Shown: positions 19,631-33,569, counted from the stretch's first letter. The stretch: 64,000 nt of DNA from Nemophila menziesii (GCA_029959085.1 JARWIR010000010.1:12793001-12857000); one strand, 5' to 3'. Program-made: numbers and translations. The notes: generated by a model from the sequence alone, not told the origin.

Positions 19631-20851
19631 TTATCCTAATTTGGTGAACCCGACATATTTTTTCCATTTAATTCATCAACTCATGTGAGAACCTTCAAAG
19701 TTAATTCACTGAAGATCGATAATTTTCAGGATCTTTTTATGTGCCTTTCTGCAACACAAGCATCCCTGGGAAGTAAAAGAGTTCTAGAATGACTTCTATA
19801 TAGATAGCCATTTTTGGTGCTTCTAATTTTTTCAGATTGAATTTTTAGTATGATATAAAAACAATTTCTATTAGCAGAATCATAAGTTTTGGGCACAAGG
19901 ATCTTTCGTCATTTTGACCGACTCATTTTTGTTTGTAAAATATAATGGTTGTGTTCCTAGATCCTTGAACAAGATAAACATGACACAATTGAAGGGATGC
20001 ATTTTTAGCAGAAGAAAACGAGTCTGGTATAATATCTCGTCGTCGATACATAGACCAACAAGAAGAGAAGCATGGTTAAAAATTTTATGAACCAATAATT
20101 TTCCTCTCCTATATTCCACTTTCTAAGGAATTGTAGAGAATACCTACAAGGAGTCTCGCATGTGTAGGTGAGCGCTTGAGGTAGTCATTAGTTCCATAAT
20201 TTCATCAATTGGCTTAGAAATCCATAATTATAGTGGGACTTGTTTAATCGAACCTTTCTATCATTTTTTTGTACATTAATTTTTTGGCTCAAATATTGGT
20301 TTGTATAATTGGTTAACTCTTCTTTATCTCTAGTTTCATGGTTTTTGTTGATTTTTTATATCAACAAATATTTCGATATATTGTGTCATCTATACCAAAA
20401 TCTAACAATGGATAGCTTAATAAAGATTATATAGAAAGGAGAAATACGTGATCAAATTAACACAATTTTGATAACAAAAAAGAGCTATAAAATCTAGAAA
20501 AGCTATAGTCTAGGGTGCCTAAAAATCATTTCTTCTACCTTCTAATTCGAGCAAAGATCATGATTTGGAAAGTTGATCAGTAATTTATTATCAGTGACCA
20601 ATGTAGTCGACATGTTTACTAGATTATCAAAATAAAAGAACTTCCAAAGATTCTGTCAATTTTATGTCTTAGTTAAGTAGCAAGAGAATGAATAAGAAGC
20701 GACAAAATTATACCATAACCATGCATGTGACATAGTTTATAAAGGTTCATGTAACATAGTTTATTGTTTATCATAGGTATTACTGAGAGAGCTTAAATAA
20801 AATCAAATCATAAAGTAGCTAAGAGTTGCATGCAAATTTTCAACAAAACCC

Positions 20852-21088
20852 ATGAATGTATTGCTTCTCGTCGGAAGGGTTCTTGTAAGGACTTCTTTAC
20901 TGTTCAACCTAAGGTTTATCTCCTCAAAATGTATCTATGGTGTCTCAAGTGTATCATTGCATGACAAGAGTGGACATATAAGCTTATGTGGGCCCAATAA
21001 ACCATTTCCACTTGAGGCCGCATTGGGAAGCAACTTTCATGGCGTAAACACTTTTCTATCAATTCATGGCAAGAAATGCAAATACTAA
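20852..21088 (+). CDS. 78-residue conserved small frame, unit 1 (hypothetical)
   Basis: Opens MNVLLLVGRVLVRTSLLFNL with a hydrophobic N-terminus and ends FLSIHGKKCKY. I recognise no family. The frame is full length in units 1-4 and starts in unit 5. Coding-like stretches continue further along the plus strand in shifted frames (VVENRKTFGGVFSISVEKAF at about 21097; FQDRVNEVVQVSIDGISTQV at about 21838), which could be exons or remnants of one larger gene. No transcription evidence can be drawn from sequence alone. Confidence 0.25.
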   Translation: MNVLLLVGRVLVRTSLLFNLRFISSKCIYGVSSVSLHDKSGHISLCGPNKPFPLEAALGSNFHGVNTFLSIHGKKCKY

Positions 21089-22599
21089 AATGGAATCGAC
21101 TGTAGTAGAGAATCGAAAAACCTTTGGCGAAGTGTTTTCTATCTCCGTAGAAAAAGCATTTATCTTTTGACTAAAAGACCATATTAGGAAGTAGTGGTAA
21201 GAACAACAAAAAGGAGCTTTCCTAGATGACATGTGCGGAACCCTCATTGTGTACTACCTAGTTGACTCTCTTAGTGTATAACCGAAGTTTATCAAGTGAA
21301 AACGGGCACCAGAAGAGATACGTTTGTAGAACTCAAAGTTACTGCGTTAAGAAAATTGATTGTTGTAAGGCCGATTAGAAAATTTTCTCTTTCAGTTTTT
21401 GATAGATACATTTCTTTAAAGTGGTATAGCAGTAAAATCTCTTATATTCCCAAAAAAGGAAGAAATAAAAATGGTATCAATTTCAATAAAAATCCACATT
21501 TCAAAAAAAAATTCAATATGAGTCAAGCAATGATTAATTTATCACTGTGAAAATATTGCCAAATTTCTTCGACCAAATGTGATAAAGCCCCTATAAAACA
21601 ATAATCCCATCTGTATTCATGTTCTTCTGATTATATTTTTTCATACCATACGGATTCTGAGGAGATTTACAAACCGAATGTTTTTAAGGCCGATTAAAAA
21701 AGCTGAAATAGAATAGATCATTTCTGACTAAATTTATATTTTCTAAAATGAAGAATACTAAAGGAGGTCAATATCTTGAGTTTAAGTTATAATAAAGTGA
21801 CTTCTAGATCTTTAAGATACAATTAGCTTTCTATATATTCCAAGATCGTGTCAACGAAGTAGTACAAGTCTCTATTGATGGTATATCAACTCAAGTAACT
21901 AAGAATAACTCCAAGGGTGAATCTATTAGTGGTAAATATTACCAGGTCACACGTACCATCAACAATTGACATAAGTAGATTACTATTATATATGTACAAC
22001 TAGATTTCTACATTAATTGTGCTACCTAAACTAGACTGTTAGTTTTTAAGTTTTAACATAAAGCACTAACATAACTTAAAATAAAGTACACCATAAATAA
22101 AAGATATTTCTGAAAAAAAACCTCATTAACGTATTACTATATTGAAAACTAAAGAACAAATATAGAGACATATATATACAATCAAATGCATAAGAAATTT
22201 AAGAGGAACGAGGAACGAGGAACTCCTTGTATATAATAGAAATAAGAAAGTACAATCAAAGAGGAAAGATAACCAGGAAGGACATAACTTAGAAAAGTAT
22301 CTAAATATAATAATCTATGGAGCGTCTGTGAAATTTCAGTAATGAAGTTTCATTTTGACATTAAGTTGAATAACTTGAATAATTTTTTGGTTTTATTTCA
22401 GGTGGTTTGACCGAAGTTGCATTTTGATATTAAGTTGACTTGTTGAGTATAAATGAAAAAAGAACATTGAACAAAAATACAGTTAAACATATATCCTTTT
22501 GAAAAGCTTTTCATTAAGAGGTCTAACACGGACTTTATTATCCAATAAATTACCTAATCTTTAATTTTTAATAAAATACATGAGTAACCTAACCACTAG

Positions 22600-24700
22600 A
22601 GCAACTTTTAATCTAACACACCATATTCTTTCATCATCCACATGTCTTGATGTAGATTATACTTCACCGTCCTGAGAAAAAACATAACTTTAAGTGCTTG
22701 AATTCAAAATCTTTAGTGGATGAATAAAAAGAGAGCTACAACACGCATATAAACATAAGAGAACAAAGCAAGGAATTATCTAGTGATAAAATAGATGATT
22801 AAACTTACCTTCACTAATTTTTCCAATATTTGAAAACTTAAATCCCTTGCCATCACTTCATCTTGACAGCTGCAAATAATGTTTTATATTATTCACACGT
22901 TAAAATATTTACTAAAATTTTAACACTACTCTAAGATAGGACACCTAGTTCATGACTAGACTAGATAAACTAGTCTTAGATGGACTTCAACCAGGTGAAC
23001 AACTAGACCCACATTTACTTACAAGAATATCTAAAAGCATACAACAAATTAATGATTGTTTCTTCTCATTACTCTTCAATGGAAAATAAAGGATTATTCT
23101 ATAATGGAAAATCGTTAATAATATTCTCAAAGATCGATAAACATTGTGGTTGTGGTGGTTATATTTTGCTATTATATTCGTTATAATCCCATCATTAGAT
23201 GAGTTGTAATTGTTGCAACATCTTTTATTAATTCTAACTCTTACAACTCTGTGGTTTATTCTATTATATACCAATTTATTAGATAAATAAGGTAAATATT
23301 CTTCTAAAAATTGATAGGTCACGTACATGTAGGAATCTACAAAGGGTTTAGCTGTTTGAAGTGAACTTAAAAAAATAAATGAATAAAACATTCTTCTAAT
23401 AAAGTTAAATTTTTATCAATTGCCTAAATAAAAATAGGCAGCCTCCTAGACATTCCAACATAGGCATGTCTAGGCCATTTTTCAAGGAAAAATATACATA
23501 CTTTTACCAAGAAAACAACATTTATCCTGTTAACTGAAATAAGAATTATCCTAAGCTAAACGTGTATCTCAGATTAAACATGGTATTAAACTTATTTAGA
23601 TGTAACTTAAACGAAATTACTCAGAATTTAAATCACGTAAATAAGTTTGGTTAGTATGCATAAACCTACAAAATGGAGTAGCATATATATATATATATAT
23701 ACAATCAAATGAAGTTTATTTATTGGCATGTAAATCTTACCATGTTAATCATACAGTCTTCATGGGGGACTGAAATGTCATGACCAACAATCTTATCCAT
23801 TCTTTGTTTCGTTATGCTCCTCATTGATGAAGATTACCTACCATTGAAGGAAAAAGAGAAAACTAAGCCCACTATTCATATCTTTATTCAAATTAACAAA
23901 AATTTTAATTATACAATAATCTAAATTTAAATGCCAATTAAGATAAACCTAAGAAAAGTTTCACCCAACAGTTATTATTGTCACCCAACACTTCTTATTG
24001 ACTTCAGATATCTTATTTGTAAAACAGTTTTAAATAAACCTTAAATAATACAAGATTATGCTAATAATATAATTATCATGGAATCTAATTATATGTACTT
24101 GACATTTTTCAAGAGCTCACGTAAAAGTATGACTACCATTTAACAAAATACAATACAATAAATCTGACATCTACGGATTCAATGCGTTTTTCACCGTTGG
24201 GCGTGACAATAATGAACTATTAATTGTGGCTTACACTAGATAGTGACAAAAATGAAGCCTATATGTGGCTAACAATTGTGGCATTTGTTAGATTGATACG
24301 ATTATAATGAAATTCTTATGACATTTAATATAATTTGATATAATAGACTAAGTTAGAAATCATAAAGATATAAGAAACTCACAAATTTACTAACCTGAAT
24401 ATATGGTAAATTAAATGTAGGAAAACGGATGGCTTAAAATTCTGCATTCTTGTCTTGTGTTTCAAATTGATTCAATGAATCAACATTCAAAGTTACTACG
24501 AATTTGTGGAGATTTAAAGAAGTAGAATGGAGGGATTAAATGAGGAGAGGAACTGGTTAATTGCAATGAAGTTTGGTATTTGGGATCAGATGGTACAGAG
24601 AAATTTTGCGGCGCCAGGGGGAAATGGTGTTAGGGTAGATTTGATGGGTAATTAGGTTTTATTTTAAGCATGTGAGTTCGGCTTTTACAATATGGATTGG
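22600..24700 (-). other. Possible antisense spliced unit inside the 8-kb repeat
   Basis: On the minus strand a promoter-like region with GCCCAA boxes (about 24680-24710) is followed by splice-like signals: a donor CAG/GTTAGT (about 24397); an acceptor then a donor ATG/GTAAGA around a segment reading MDKIVGHDISVPHEDCMINM (about 23740-23840); and TTTGCAG then GAAG/GTAAGT around CQDEVMARDLSFQILEKLVK (about 22808-22870). The reading phases do not join without a stop, so this is either a non-coding transcript or a dead gene. Equivalent DNA occurs in units 2, 3 (split by the Pack-MULE) and 4. Confidence 0.25.
22987..23391 (-). CDS. 134-residue minus-strand frame, unit 1 (hypothetical, doubtful)
   Basis: Longest open frame of the unidentified part of unit 1, opening MFYSFIFLSSLQTAKPF and AT-rich in codon use (many N, Y, I). 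No family recognised. It is kept in unit 2 (31010-31441, 143 residues with a different C-terminus caused by an indel) but broken in units 3 and 4, so it is probably not a protein gene. Confidence 0.15.
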   Translation of the reverse strand: MFYSFIFLSSLQTAKPFVDSYMYVTYQFLEEYLPYLSNKLVYNRINHRVVRVRINKRCCNNYNSSNDGIITNIIAKYNHHNHNVYRSLRILLTIFHYRIILYFPLKSNEKKQSLICCMLLDILVSKCGSSCSPG

Positions 24701-25535
24701 GCTTTAATTTTATTTTTAAAGCTAAATTTATTTATAAGAAATAATTAAATATTTAGGCCTAAAGTGCCACAATTCATCTTGAACTATAGGGAAATAATTT
24801 TTGTTTCATAAATTTAGATCAATACCAATTTTTTTACTAAAATATTTTATTTAATTTTTTTTTTATTATAAATATATATTAATTAACATTCTCTATATTT
24901 TTAATTTGCAGCTGCTAGTCAACTAGATAATTTTTTGTTACTTAGGTGATCTTTTTTCTTTTTTACAATTATTCAGATAAAAATATATCATTGTGACTTT
25001 TTTATTTTTTCTTTAAATTTTTTTCAACAATGGCTCAATTATAATATGTCGTCAGAGCTAAAAAAAACTAAAAAAATCCCAAAAGACTCTAAATTTGATC
25101 CCTAAATATTCTTACTATTGATCCACCACTTTCCACGAACGCCTCCTCTTTCGTTAACGTATTTTATCTACTTACCTCCACTCTTTCGGACCCATTTCTA
25201 CCATCAATTCCTTCAGGTATTTTGTCACATTTTTTTCGTAAAAACTAGTATTTTTCTTTATTATGGTTTCTATTATGTTGTTTAGATGGTTGAATTATGT
25301 AGTTTTATATGATTTTTTATCTATAATATTAGATATTTTTTTGGATTATGAAAAAAAGTTGGAGTTTGAAAATGGGAGATTTAATATAGGAGTAAGACTT
25401 ATGAAATATTATATTGCTTAATCTATGAAATATGAGATTGAATATCAATATGATTTACACAATTTATTCATTAAATTATTATAGCAATGAAAATCTTTTA
25501 GTTTACGACGCAATCAAGTCCAAATAGAAGTCCAT

Positions 25536-27701
25536 ATGGATAAAGTGTTGATTAATTCAAGAAACAAGGTTACTCTAGCTTTTGTTAAGGGTGTTAAGAG
25601 TTTTGTTGAATTTATATCTTAGCACATGGATATTTCTAATTCAATTCAATATCCATGTAATTGATGCACGAATTTACTAGGAATAATATTCTAGAGGCTA
25701 ATATGAATATTGAGAAATGGGTTTTAAGCAACATATGAAATTTGGAATTTGTATGGAGAAATAAACCCGTTCCAATCAAATGTTATTCCTAGTTATGTAT
25801 ATGAGGAAATGATAAATGTGATAGATAATTTGAGTGGCATTGTTAATGAAGCATATACTAAAATGGTAGACAGGAATATTCCATGACGATACAGTTTTTG
25901 GTGGAATAATCTAGATGTGTTGGATGTATCCGATCGAGCATTATTTGAATAAGTTAAAGGAGTAACTACATAATGTGTAAAAGGCACAAGGTTCGATTGA
26001 CGAGGGTTATGTTGTGGAAGAGATCTTGACTTTCACATCACATTATATCAATAAGGAAAAAAACGTGTAATCATCCTCATAGATATGCAGATCTTGTACC
26101 AGAACCAAGAGATATATTGACTTTCGGAAGTTAATGTCACCCAAATTTAAAATAGTGTTTCGTTTATCTTCCCCCAAATAGATCACGATAGGATTGTTTG
26201 GTGCAATCTACGATCTTATGATGAGATTCAAGTTTACATATAGTTTGTTCTTTTTTACTATGTTCTTCGTCACTTTCTTATTCTATATAATTTTGTAACT
26301 CAAATAATTTGTATTCCAGGGACCATAAGTCAGTTATAATTACAGATGGACATGTGGATGTGGAAAGAATTCATCATACTAGATTTTACAATTCGTTATT
26401 AATAAATGTATAGTATAATTCAAAATCAAAATACTAATAGAGAAAGTATAACTCAATACCTTTTCCATTATTAGGTATTTAACATGAAGCTAGCATGCCA
26501 TCCAGTATTAACCAAATAATTTTTGTATGTGGCTAAGGGTTCCAATTGTACAATTTAGAAATATGATCTATGTGTTATTAATGGGGTGAACTTGGTTTGG
26601 CGTTAGAAAGGTGATAAATGTCTCATTGCGGATTACGGGTTTTGTTGTTTTGGCGAAGGAGTTTCTTGGTTTGGTAGATTGGTTAAAGTATTCTAGTGGA
26701 CTTCTTAAAAACATATTCGGTAATGGTATTCGAGTGAGAATACTATAACACCAAGAAAGGAAGAATATGGAATGAGCACAGTGTAACCAAAATCGATAAT
26801 AATTCGTATTGGTACAAAGATGAGTCATAAATTTTAGAAAATCAAGCAAATAACATGTTATACATTGTAGTGGACACTAAGGGATCGCGACGCGCTTTAA
26901 AGTGGTTTGGAAAGTGAGCGATTGTCATTGTTGGAGTGTGGATGTTTAGGGTTCTGTGTCGATAGTTTATACATTTGAGTCGATACCTTTTGTAAATGAT
27001 ACAACACACATAGATGGATTACGCATTAATAAAAATAGAGTACACCGAAATCGACGAAGTGATAGTAGAGCATGATCTAACTATTTTAGAAGATGATGAA
27101 GAGTCCGAAGATACTTTAAGATGCGGCTGATATCCATCAAATGATGCATATAAATAGTAATGATGTGATTATTGCAAATGAAAGGGGAGGATATGAGACA
27201 GACTAGTAGTATTAGTTGATTGGTTTTAATTTTGTATGTCAAAATAACTTATATGTGTTCATAACTAGATTTTGGAGATTTTTGTTGAGAATTGTGGAAT
27301 TATTATACTTTTAGTGTACTTTGGGTTTATCATGTCTATTTACGAACAACTGTAAATGAATAACTTTAATAAAAATGTTTTTTCAATTATAACACCTTTA
27401 ACGACCGCAAAAAGAGGCTTGCCACTAAATACCGAATGGATGGTTGCTAAAGTAATAAAGAAATGACGACCAAAACGCAACGTCTAAAATAAAACTATCT
27501 AATGACCACATATAGTCGCTAGAATTCATAACTTATAGCAAGAGACAGGGTGGTCTGTAAGGATAAACCATCTAGCTACCACAGAAATGATTTCTCAGGA
27601 AAAATGAATAGTTAAAAACCTTTTGAAAACGAGCAACCTTTAGGTACCACAAAAGATCGCAAATAACTATGCGGTCTCTAAAAGCTATTCTCGTAGTAGT
27701 G
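25536..27701 (+). mobile_element. CACTA relic with core-deleted TNP2 pseudogene (units 1-2)
   Basis: The ATG at 25536 opens MDKVLINSRNKVTLAFVKGV then KSFVEFIS, the Transpos_assoc domain of TNP2 (MD-SW----R-S-EY--GV--F--F), and IQYPCN-CTN for its Cys motif. A stop follows codon 28. A linker (VNEAYTKMVDRNIP, about 25840-25885) runs directly into the end of DUF4218 (EHYLNKLKEYLHNV, then QGSIDEGYVVEEILTFTSHY, 25937-26055), so the whole Transposase_21 catalytic domain is deleted. DUF4216 follows (about 26620-26940), then subterminal repeats and the terminus at 27701. No 5' terminus was found. Not active. Confidence 0.85.
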
Positions 27702-28858
27702 TTATCCTAATTTAGTGAACCCGACATATTTTTTCCATTTAATTCATCAACTCATGGGAGAACCTTCAAAGTTAATTCACTGAGGATCGATAATTTTCAG
27801 GATCTTTTCATTTGCCTTTCTGAAACACAAGCATCCCTGGGAAGTAAAAGAGTTCTAGGATGACTTCTATATAGATAGCCATTTTTGGTGCTTATAATTT
27901 TTTCAGATTGAATTTTTAGCATGATATAAAAACAATTTCTATTAGCAGAATCATAAGTTTTGGGCACAAGGATCTTTCGTCATTTTGACCGACTCATTTT
28001 AGTTTGTAAAATATAATGGTTGTGTTCCTAGATCCTTGAGCAAGAAAACATGACACAAATGAAGGGATGAATTTTTAGTAGAAGAAACCGAGTCTGGTAT
28101 AATATCTCGTCCTCTCCTATATTCCACTTTCTAAGGAATTGTAGAGAATACCTACAAGGAGTCTCGCATGTGTAGGTGAGCGCCTGAGGTAGTCATTAGT
28201 TCCATAATTTCATCAATTGGCTTAAAAATCCATAATTATAGTGGCACTTGTTTAATCGAACCTTTCTATCATTTTTGTACATTAATTTTTTGGCTCAAAT
28301 ATTGGTTTGTATAATTGGGTAACTCTTCTTTATCTCTAGTTTCATGGTTTTTGTTGATTTTTTATATCAACAAATATTTCGATATATTGTGCCATCTATA
28401 CCAAAATCTAACAATGGATAGCGTAATAAAGATTATATAGAAAGGAGAAATACGTGATCAAATTAACACAATTTTGATAACAAAAAAAGAGCTATAAAAT
28501 CTAGAAAAGCTATAGTCTAGGGTGCCTAAAAATCATTTCTTCTACCTTCTAATTCGAGCAAAGATCATGATTTGGAAAGTTGATCAGTAATTTATTATCA
28601 GTGTCCAATGTAGTCGACAATTTTACTAGATTATCGAAATAAAAGAACTTCCAAAGATTCTCTCAATTTTACGTATTAGTTAAGTAGCAAAAGAATGAAT
28701 AAGAATGGACAAAATTATACCATAACCATGCATGTGACATAGTTTATAATGGTTCATGTAACATAGTTGATTGTTTATCATTGGTATTACTAAGATAGCT
28801 TAAATAAAATCAAATCATAAAGTAGCTAAGAGTTGCATGGAAATTTTCAACAAAACCC

Positions 28859-29095
28859 ATGAATGTATTGCTTCTCTTCGGAAGGGTTCTTGTAAGGACT
28901 TCTTTACTGTTCAACCTAAGGTGTATCTCCTCAAACTGTATCTATGGTGTCTCAAGTGTATCATTGCATGACAAGAGTGGACATATAAGCTTATGTGGGC
29001 CCAATAAACCATTTCCACTTGAGGCCGCCTTGGGAAGCAACTTTCATGGCGTAAACACTTTTCTATCAATTCATGGCAAGAAATGCAAATACTAA
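28859..29095 (+). CDS. 78-residue conserved small frame, unit 2 (hypothetical)
   Basis: Same frame as at 20852 with LFGR for LVGR, C for F at residue 22 and N for K at residue 26. Confidence 0.25.
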   Translation: MNVLLLFGRVLVRTSLLFNLRCISSNCIYGVSSVSLHDKSGHISLCGPNKPFPLEAALGSNFHGVNTFLSIHGKKCKY

Positions 29096-31009
29096 GATGG
29101 AATCGACTGTAGTAGAGAATCGAAAAACCTTCGGCGGAGTGTTTTCTATCTCCGTAGAAAAAGCGTTTATCTTTTGACTAAAAGACCATATTCGGAAGTA
29201 GTGGTAAGAAAAACAAAAAGGAGCTTTCCTAGATGACAGGTGCGGAACCCTCATTGTGTACTACCTAGTTGACTCTCTTAGTGTATAACCGAAGTTTATC
29301 AAGTGAAAACGGGCACCAGAAGAGATACGTTTGTAGAACTCAAAGTTACTGCGTTAAGAAAATTGATTGTTGTAAGGCCGATTAGAAAATTTTCTCTTTC
29401 GGTTTTTGATAGATACATTTCTTTAAAGTGGTATAGCAGTAAAATCTCTTATATTCCCAAAAAAGGAAGAAATAAAAATGGTATCAATTTCAATAAAAAT
29501 CCACATTTCAAAAAAAATTTCAATATGAGTCAAGCAATGATTAGGTAATACCTTGTGATACATTCAAAAAGTAGGTTGAAATATAGAAAAATTAATTTAT
29601 CACTGTGAAAATATTGCCAAATTTCTTCGACCAAATGTGATAAAGCCCCTATAAAACAATAATCCCATCTGTATTCATGTTCTTCTGATTATATTTTTTC
29701 ATACCATACGGATTCTGAGGAGATTTACAAACCGAATGATTTTAAGGCCGATTAAAAAAGCTGAAATAGAATAGATTATTTCTGACTAAATTTATATTTT
29801 CTGAAATGAAGAATACTAAACGAGGTCAATATCTTGAGTTTAAGTTATAATAAAGTGACTTCTAGATCTTTAAGATACAATTAGCTTTCTATATATTCCA
29901 AGATCGTGTCAACGAAGTAGTACAAGTCTCTATTGATGGTATATCAACTCAGGTAACTAAGAATAACTCCAAGGGTGAATCTATTAATGGTAAATATTAC
30001 CAGGTCACACGTACCATCAACAATTGACATAAGTAGATTACTATTATATATGTACAACTAGATTTCTACATTAATTGTGCTACCTAAACTAGACTGTTAG
30101 TTTTTAAGTTTTAACATAAAGCACTAACATAACTTAAAATAAAGTACACCATAAATAAAAGATATTTCTGAAAAAAAAACCTCATTAACGTATTAATATA
30201 TTGAAAACTAAAGAACAAATATAGAGACATATATATACAATCAAATGCATAAGAAATTTAAGAGGAACGAGGAACGAGGAACTCCTTGTATATAATAGAA
30301 ATAAGAAAGTAAAATCAAAGAGGAAAGATAACCAGGAAGGACCTAACTTAGAAAAGTATCTAAATATAATAATCTATGGAGCGTCTGTGAAATTTTAGTA
30401 ATGAAGTTTCATTTTGATATTAAGTCGAATAACTTGAATAATTTTTTGGTTTTATTTCAGGTGGTTTGACCGAAGTTGCATTTTGATATTAAGTTGACTT
30501 ATTGAGTATAAATGAAAAAAGAACATTGAACAAAAATACAGTTAAGCATATATCCTTTTGAAAAGCTTTTCATTAAGAGGTCTAACACGGACTTTATTAT
30601 CCAATAAATTACCTAATCTTTAATTTTTAATACAATACATGAGTAACCTAACCACTAGAGCAACTATTAATCTAACACACCATATTCTTTCATCATCCAC
30701 ATGTCTTGATGTAGATTATACTTCACTGAGAAAAAAAATTACTTTTAGTGCTTGAATTCAAAATCTTTAGTGGATGAATAAAAAGAGAGCTACAACACGC
30801 ATATAAACATAAGAGAACAAAGCAAGGAATTATCTAGTGATAAAATGGATGATTAAACTTACCTTCACTGATTTTTCCAATATTTGAAAACTCAAATCCC
30901 TTGCCATCACTTCATCTTGACAGCTGCAAATAATGTTTTATATTATTCACACGTTAAAATATTTACTAAAATTTTAACACTACTCTAAGATAGGACACCT
31001 AGTTCATGA

Positions 31010-31441
31010 CTAGACTAGATAAACTAGTCTTAGATGGACTTCAAGTGAACAACTAGACCCACATTTACTTACAAGAATATCTAAAAGCATACAACAAATT
31101 AATGATTGTTTCTTCTCATTACTCTTAAATGGAAAATAAAGGATTATTCTATAATGGAAACTCGTTAATAATATTCTCAAAGATCGATAAACATTGTGGT
31201 TGTGGTGGTTATATTTTGCTATTATATTCGTTATAATCCCATCATTAGATGAGTTGTAATTGTTGCAACATCTTTTATTAATTCTAACTCTTACAACTCT
31301 GTGGTTTATTCTATTATATACCAATTTATTAGATAAATAAGGTAAATATTCTTCTAAAAATTGATAGGTCACGTACATGTAGGAATCTACAAAGGGTTTA
31401 GCTGTTTGAAGTGAACTTAAAAAAATAAATGAATAAAACAT
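31010..31441 (-). CDS. 143-residue minus-strand frame, unit 2 (hypothetical, doubtful)
   Basis: Counterpart of the frame at 22987. Loss of a few bases near 31044 changes the last residues. The same reservations apply. Confidence 0.15.
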   Translation of the reverse strand: MFYSFIFLSSLQTAKPFVDSYMYVTYQFLEEYLPYLSNKLVYNRINHRVVRVRINKRCCNNYNSSNDGIITNIIAKYNHHNHNVYRSLRILLTSFHYRIILYFPFKSNEKKQSLICCMLLDILVSKCGSSCSLEVHLRLVYLV

Positions 31442-33569
31442 TCTTCTAATAAAGTTACATTTTTATCAATTGCCTAAATAAAAATAGGCAGCCTCATAGA
31501 CATTCCAACATAGGCATGTCTAGGCCATTTTTCAAGGAAAAATATACATACTTTTACCTAGAAAACAACATTTATCCTGTTAACTGAAATAAGAATTATC
31601 CTAAGCTAAACGTGTATCTCAGATTAAACATGGTATTAAACTTATTTAGATGTAACCTGAATTTAAATCACGTAAATAAGTTTAGTTAGTATGCATAAAC
31701 CTACAAAATGGAGTAGCATATATATATATATATATATACAATCAAATGAAGTTTATTTATTGGCATGTAAATCTTACCATGTTAATCATACAGTCTTCAT
31801 GGGGGACTGAAATGTCATGACCAACAATCTTATCCATTCTTTGTTTCGTTATGCTCCTCATTGATGAAGATTACCTACCATTGAAGGAAAAAGAGAAAAC
31901 TAAGTCCACTATCCATATCTTTATTCAAATTAACAAAATTTTTAATTATACAATAATCTAAATTTAAATGCCAATTAAGATAAACCTAAGAAAAGTTTCA
32001 CCCAATAGTTATTATTGTCACCCAACACTTCTTATTGACTGCAGATATCTTATTTGTAATATAGTTCTAAATAAACCTTAAATAATACAAGATTATGCTA
32101 ATAATATAATTATCATGGAATCTAATTATATGTACTTGACATTTTTCTAGAGCTCACGTAAAAGTATGACTACCATTTAACAAAATACAATACAATAAAT
32201 CTGACATCTACGGATTCAATGCGTTTTTCCCGTTGGGCGTGACAATAATGAACTATTAATTGTGGCCTACACTAGATAGTGACAAAAATGAAGCCTATAT
32301 GTGGCTAACAATTGTGGTATTTGTTAGATTGATACGATTATAATGAAATTCTTATGACATTTAATATAATTTGATATAATAGACTAAGTTAGAAATCATA
32401 AAGATATAAGAAACTCACAAATTTACTAACCTGAATATATGGTAAATAAATGTAGAAAAACGGATGGCTTAAAATTCTGCATTCTTGTCTTGTGTTTCAA
32501 ATTGATTCAATGAATCAACATTCAAAGTTACTACGAATTTGTGGAGATTTAAAGAAGTAGAATGGAGGGATTAAATGAGGAGAGGAACTGGTTAATTGCA
32601 ATGAAGTTTGGTATTTGGGATCAGATGGTACAGAGAAATTTTGCGGCGCTAGGGGGAAATGGTGTAAGAGTAGATTTGATGGGTAATTAGGTTTTATTTT
32701 AAGCATGTGAGTTGGGCTTTTACAATATGGATTGGGCTTTAATTTTATTTTTAAAGCTAAATTTATTTATAAGAAATAATTAAATATTTAGGCCTAAAAT
32801 GCCACAATTCATCTTGAACTATAGGGAAATAATCTTTGTTTCATAAATTTAGATCAATACCAATTTTTTTACTAAACTATTTTATTTAAATTTTTTTTAT
32901 TATAAATATATATTAATTAACATTCTCTATATTTTTAATTTGCAGCTGCTAGTCAACTAGATAATTTTTTTTTACTTAGGCGAGCTTTTTTCTTTTTTAC
33001 AATTATTCAGATAAAAATATATCATTGTGACTTTTTTATTTTTTCTTTAAAATTTTTTCAACAATGGCTCAATTATAATTTTTCGTCAGAGCTAAAGAAA
33101 ACTAAAAAAATCCCAAAAGACTCTAAATTTGATCCCTAAATATTCTTACTATTGATCCACCACTTTTCACAAACGCCTCCTCTTTCGTTAACGTATTTTA
33201 TCTACTTACCTCCACTCTTTCGGACCCATTTCTACCATCAATTCCTTCAGGTATTTTGTCACATTTTTTCCGTAAAAACTAGTATTTTTCTTTATTATGG
33301 TTTCTATTATGTTGTTTAGATGGTTAAATTATGTAGTTTTATATGATTTTTTATCTATAATATTAGATATTTTTTTGGATTATGAAAAAAAGTTGGAGTT
33401 TGAAAATGGGAGATTTAATATAGGAGTAAGACTTATGAAATATTATATTGCTTAATCTATGAAATATGAGATTGAATATCAATATGATTTACACAATTTA
33501 TTCATTATATTATTATAGCAATCAAAATCTTTTAGTTTACGACGCAATCAAGTCCAAATAGAAGTCCAT

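Larger units (their letters stand above)
18307..26390 (+). repeat. Array unit 1
   Basis: Starts mid-CACTA. Compared with the others it lacks about 50 bases after 21533 (the AGGTAATACC... segment present at about 29544) and keeps the roughly 68 bases at 20037-20104 that units 2 and 3 lack. It has AAGAATTGGCGACC at 19387, shared with unit 5 only. Confidence 0.9.

Noticed and set aside
22924..22940. CACTACTCTAAGATAGG as the 5' terminus of the CACTA relic
   Set aside because: It matches the 3' terminus (CACTACTACGAGAATAG) only in part, and the neighbouring three bases do not match the 3' flank, so there is no target duplication.
25793..25987. Minus-strand 64-residue frame (also at 33827 and 46032)
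   Set aside because: Antisense to the TNP2 linker/DUF4218 relic.
26568..26849. Minus-strand 93-residue frame (also at 34601)
   Set aside because: It is antisense to the DUF4216 part of TNP2, which has a recognisable protein on the plus strand.
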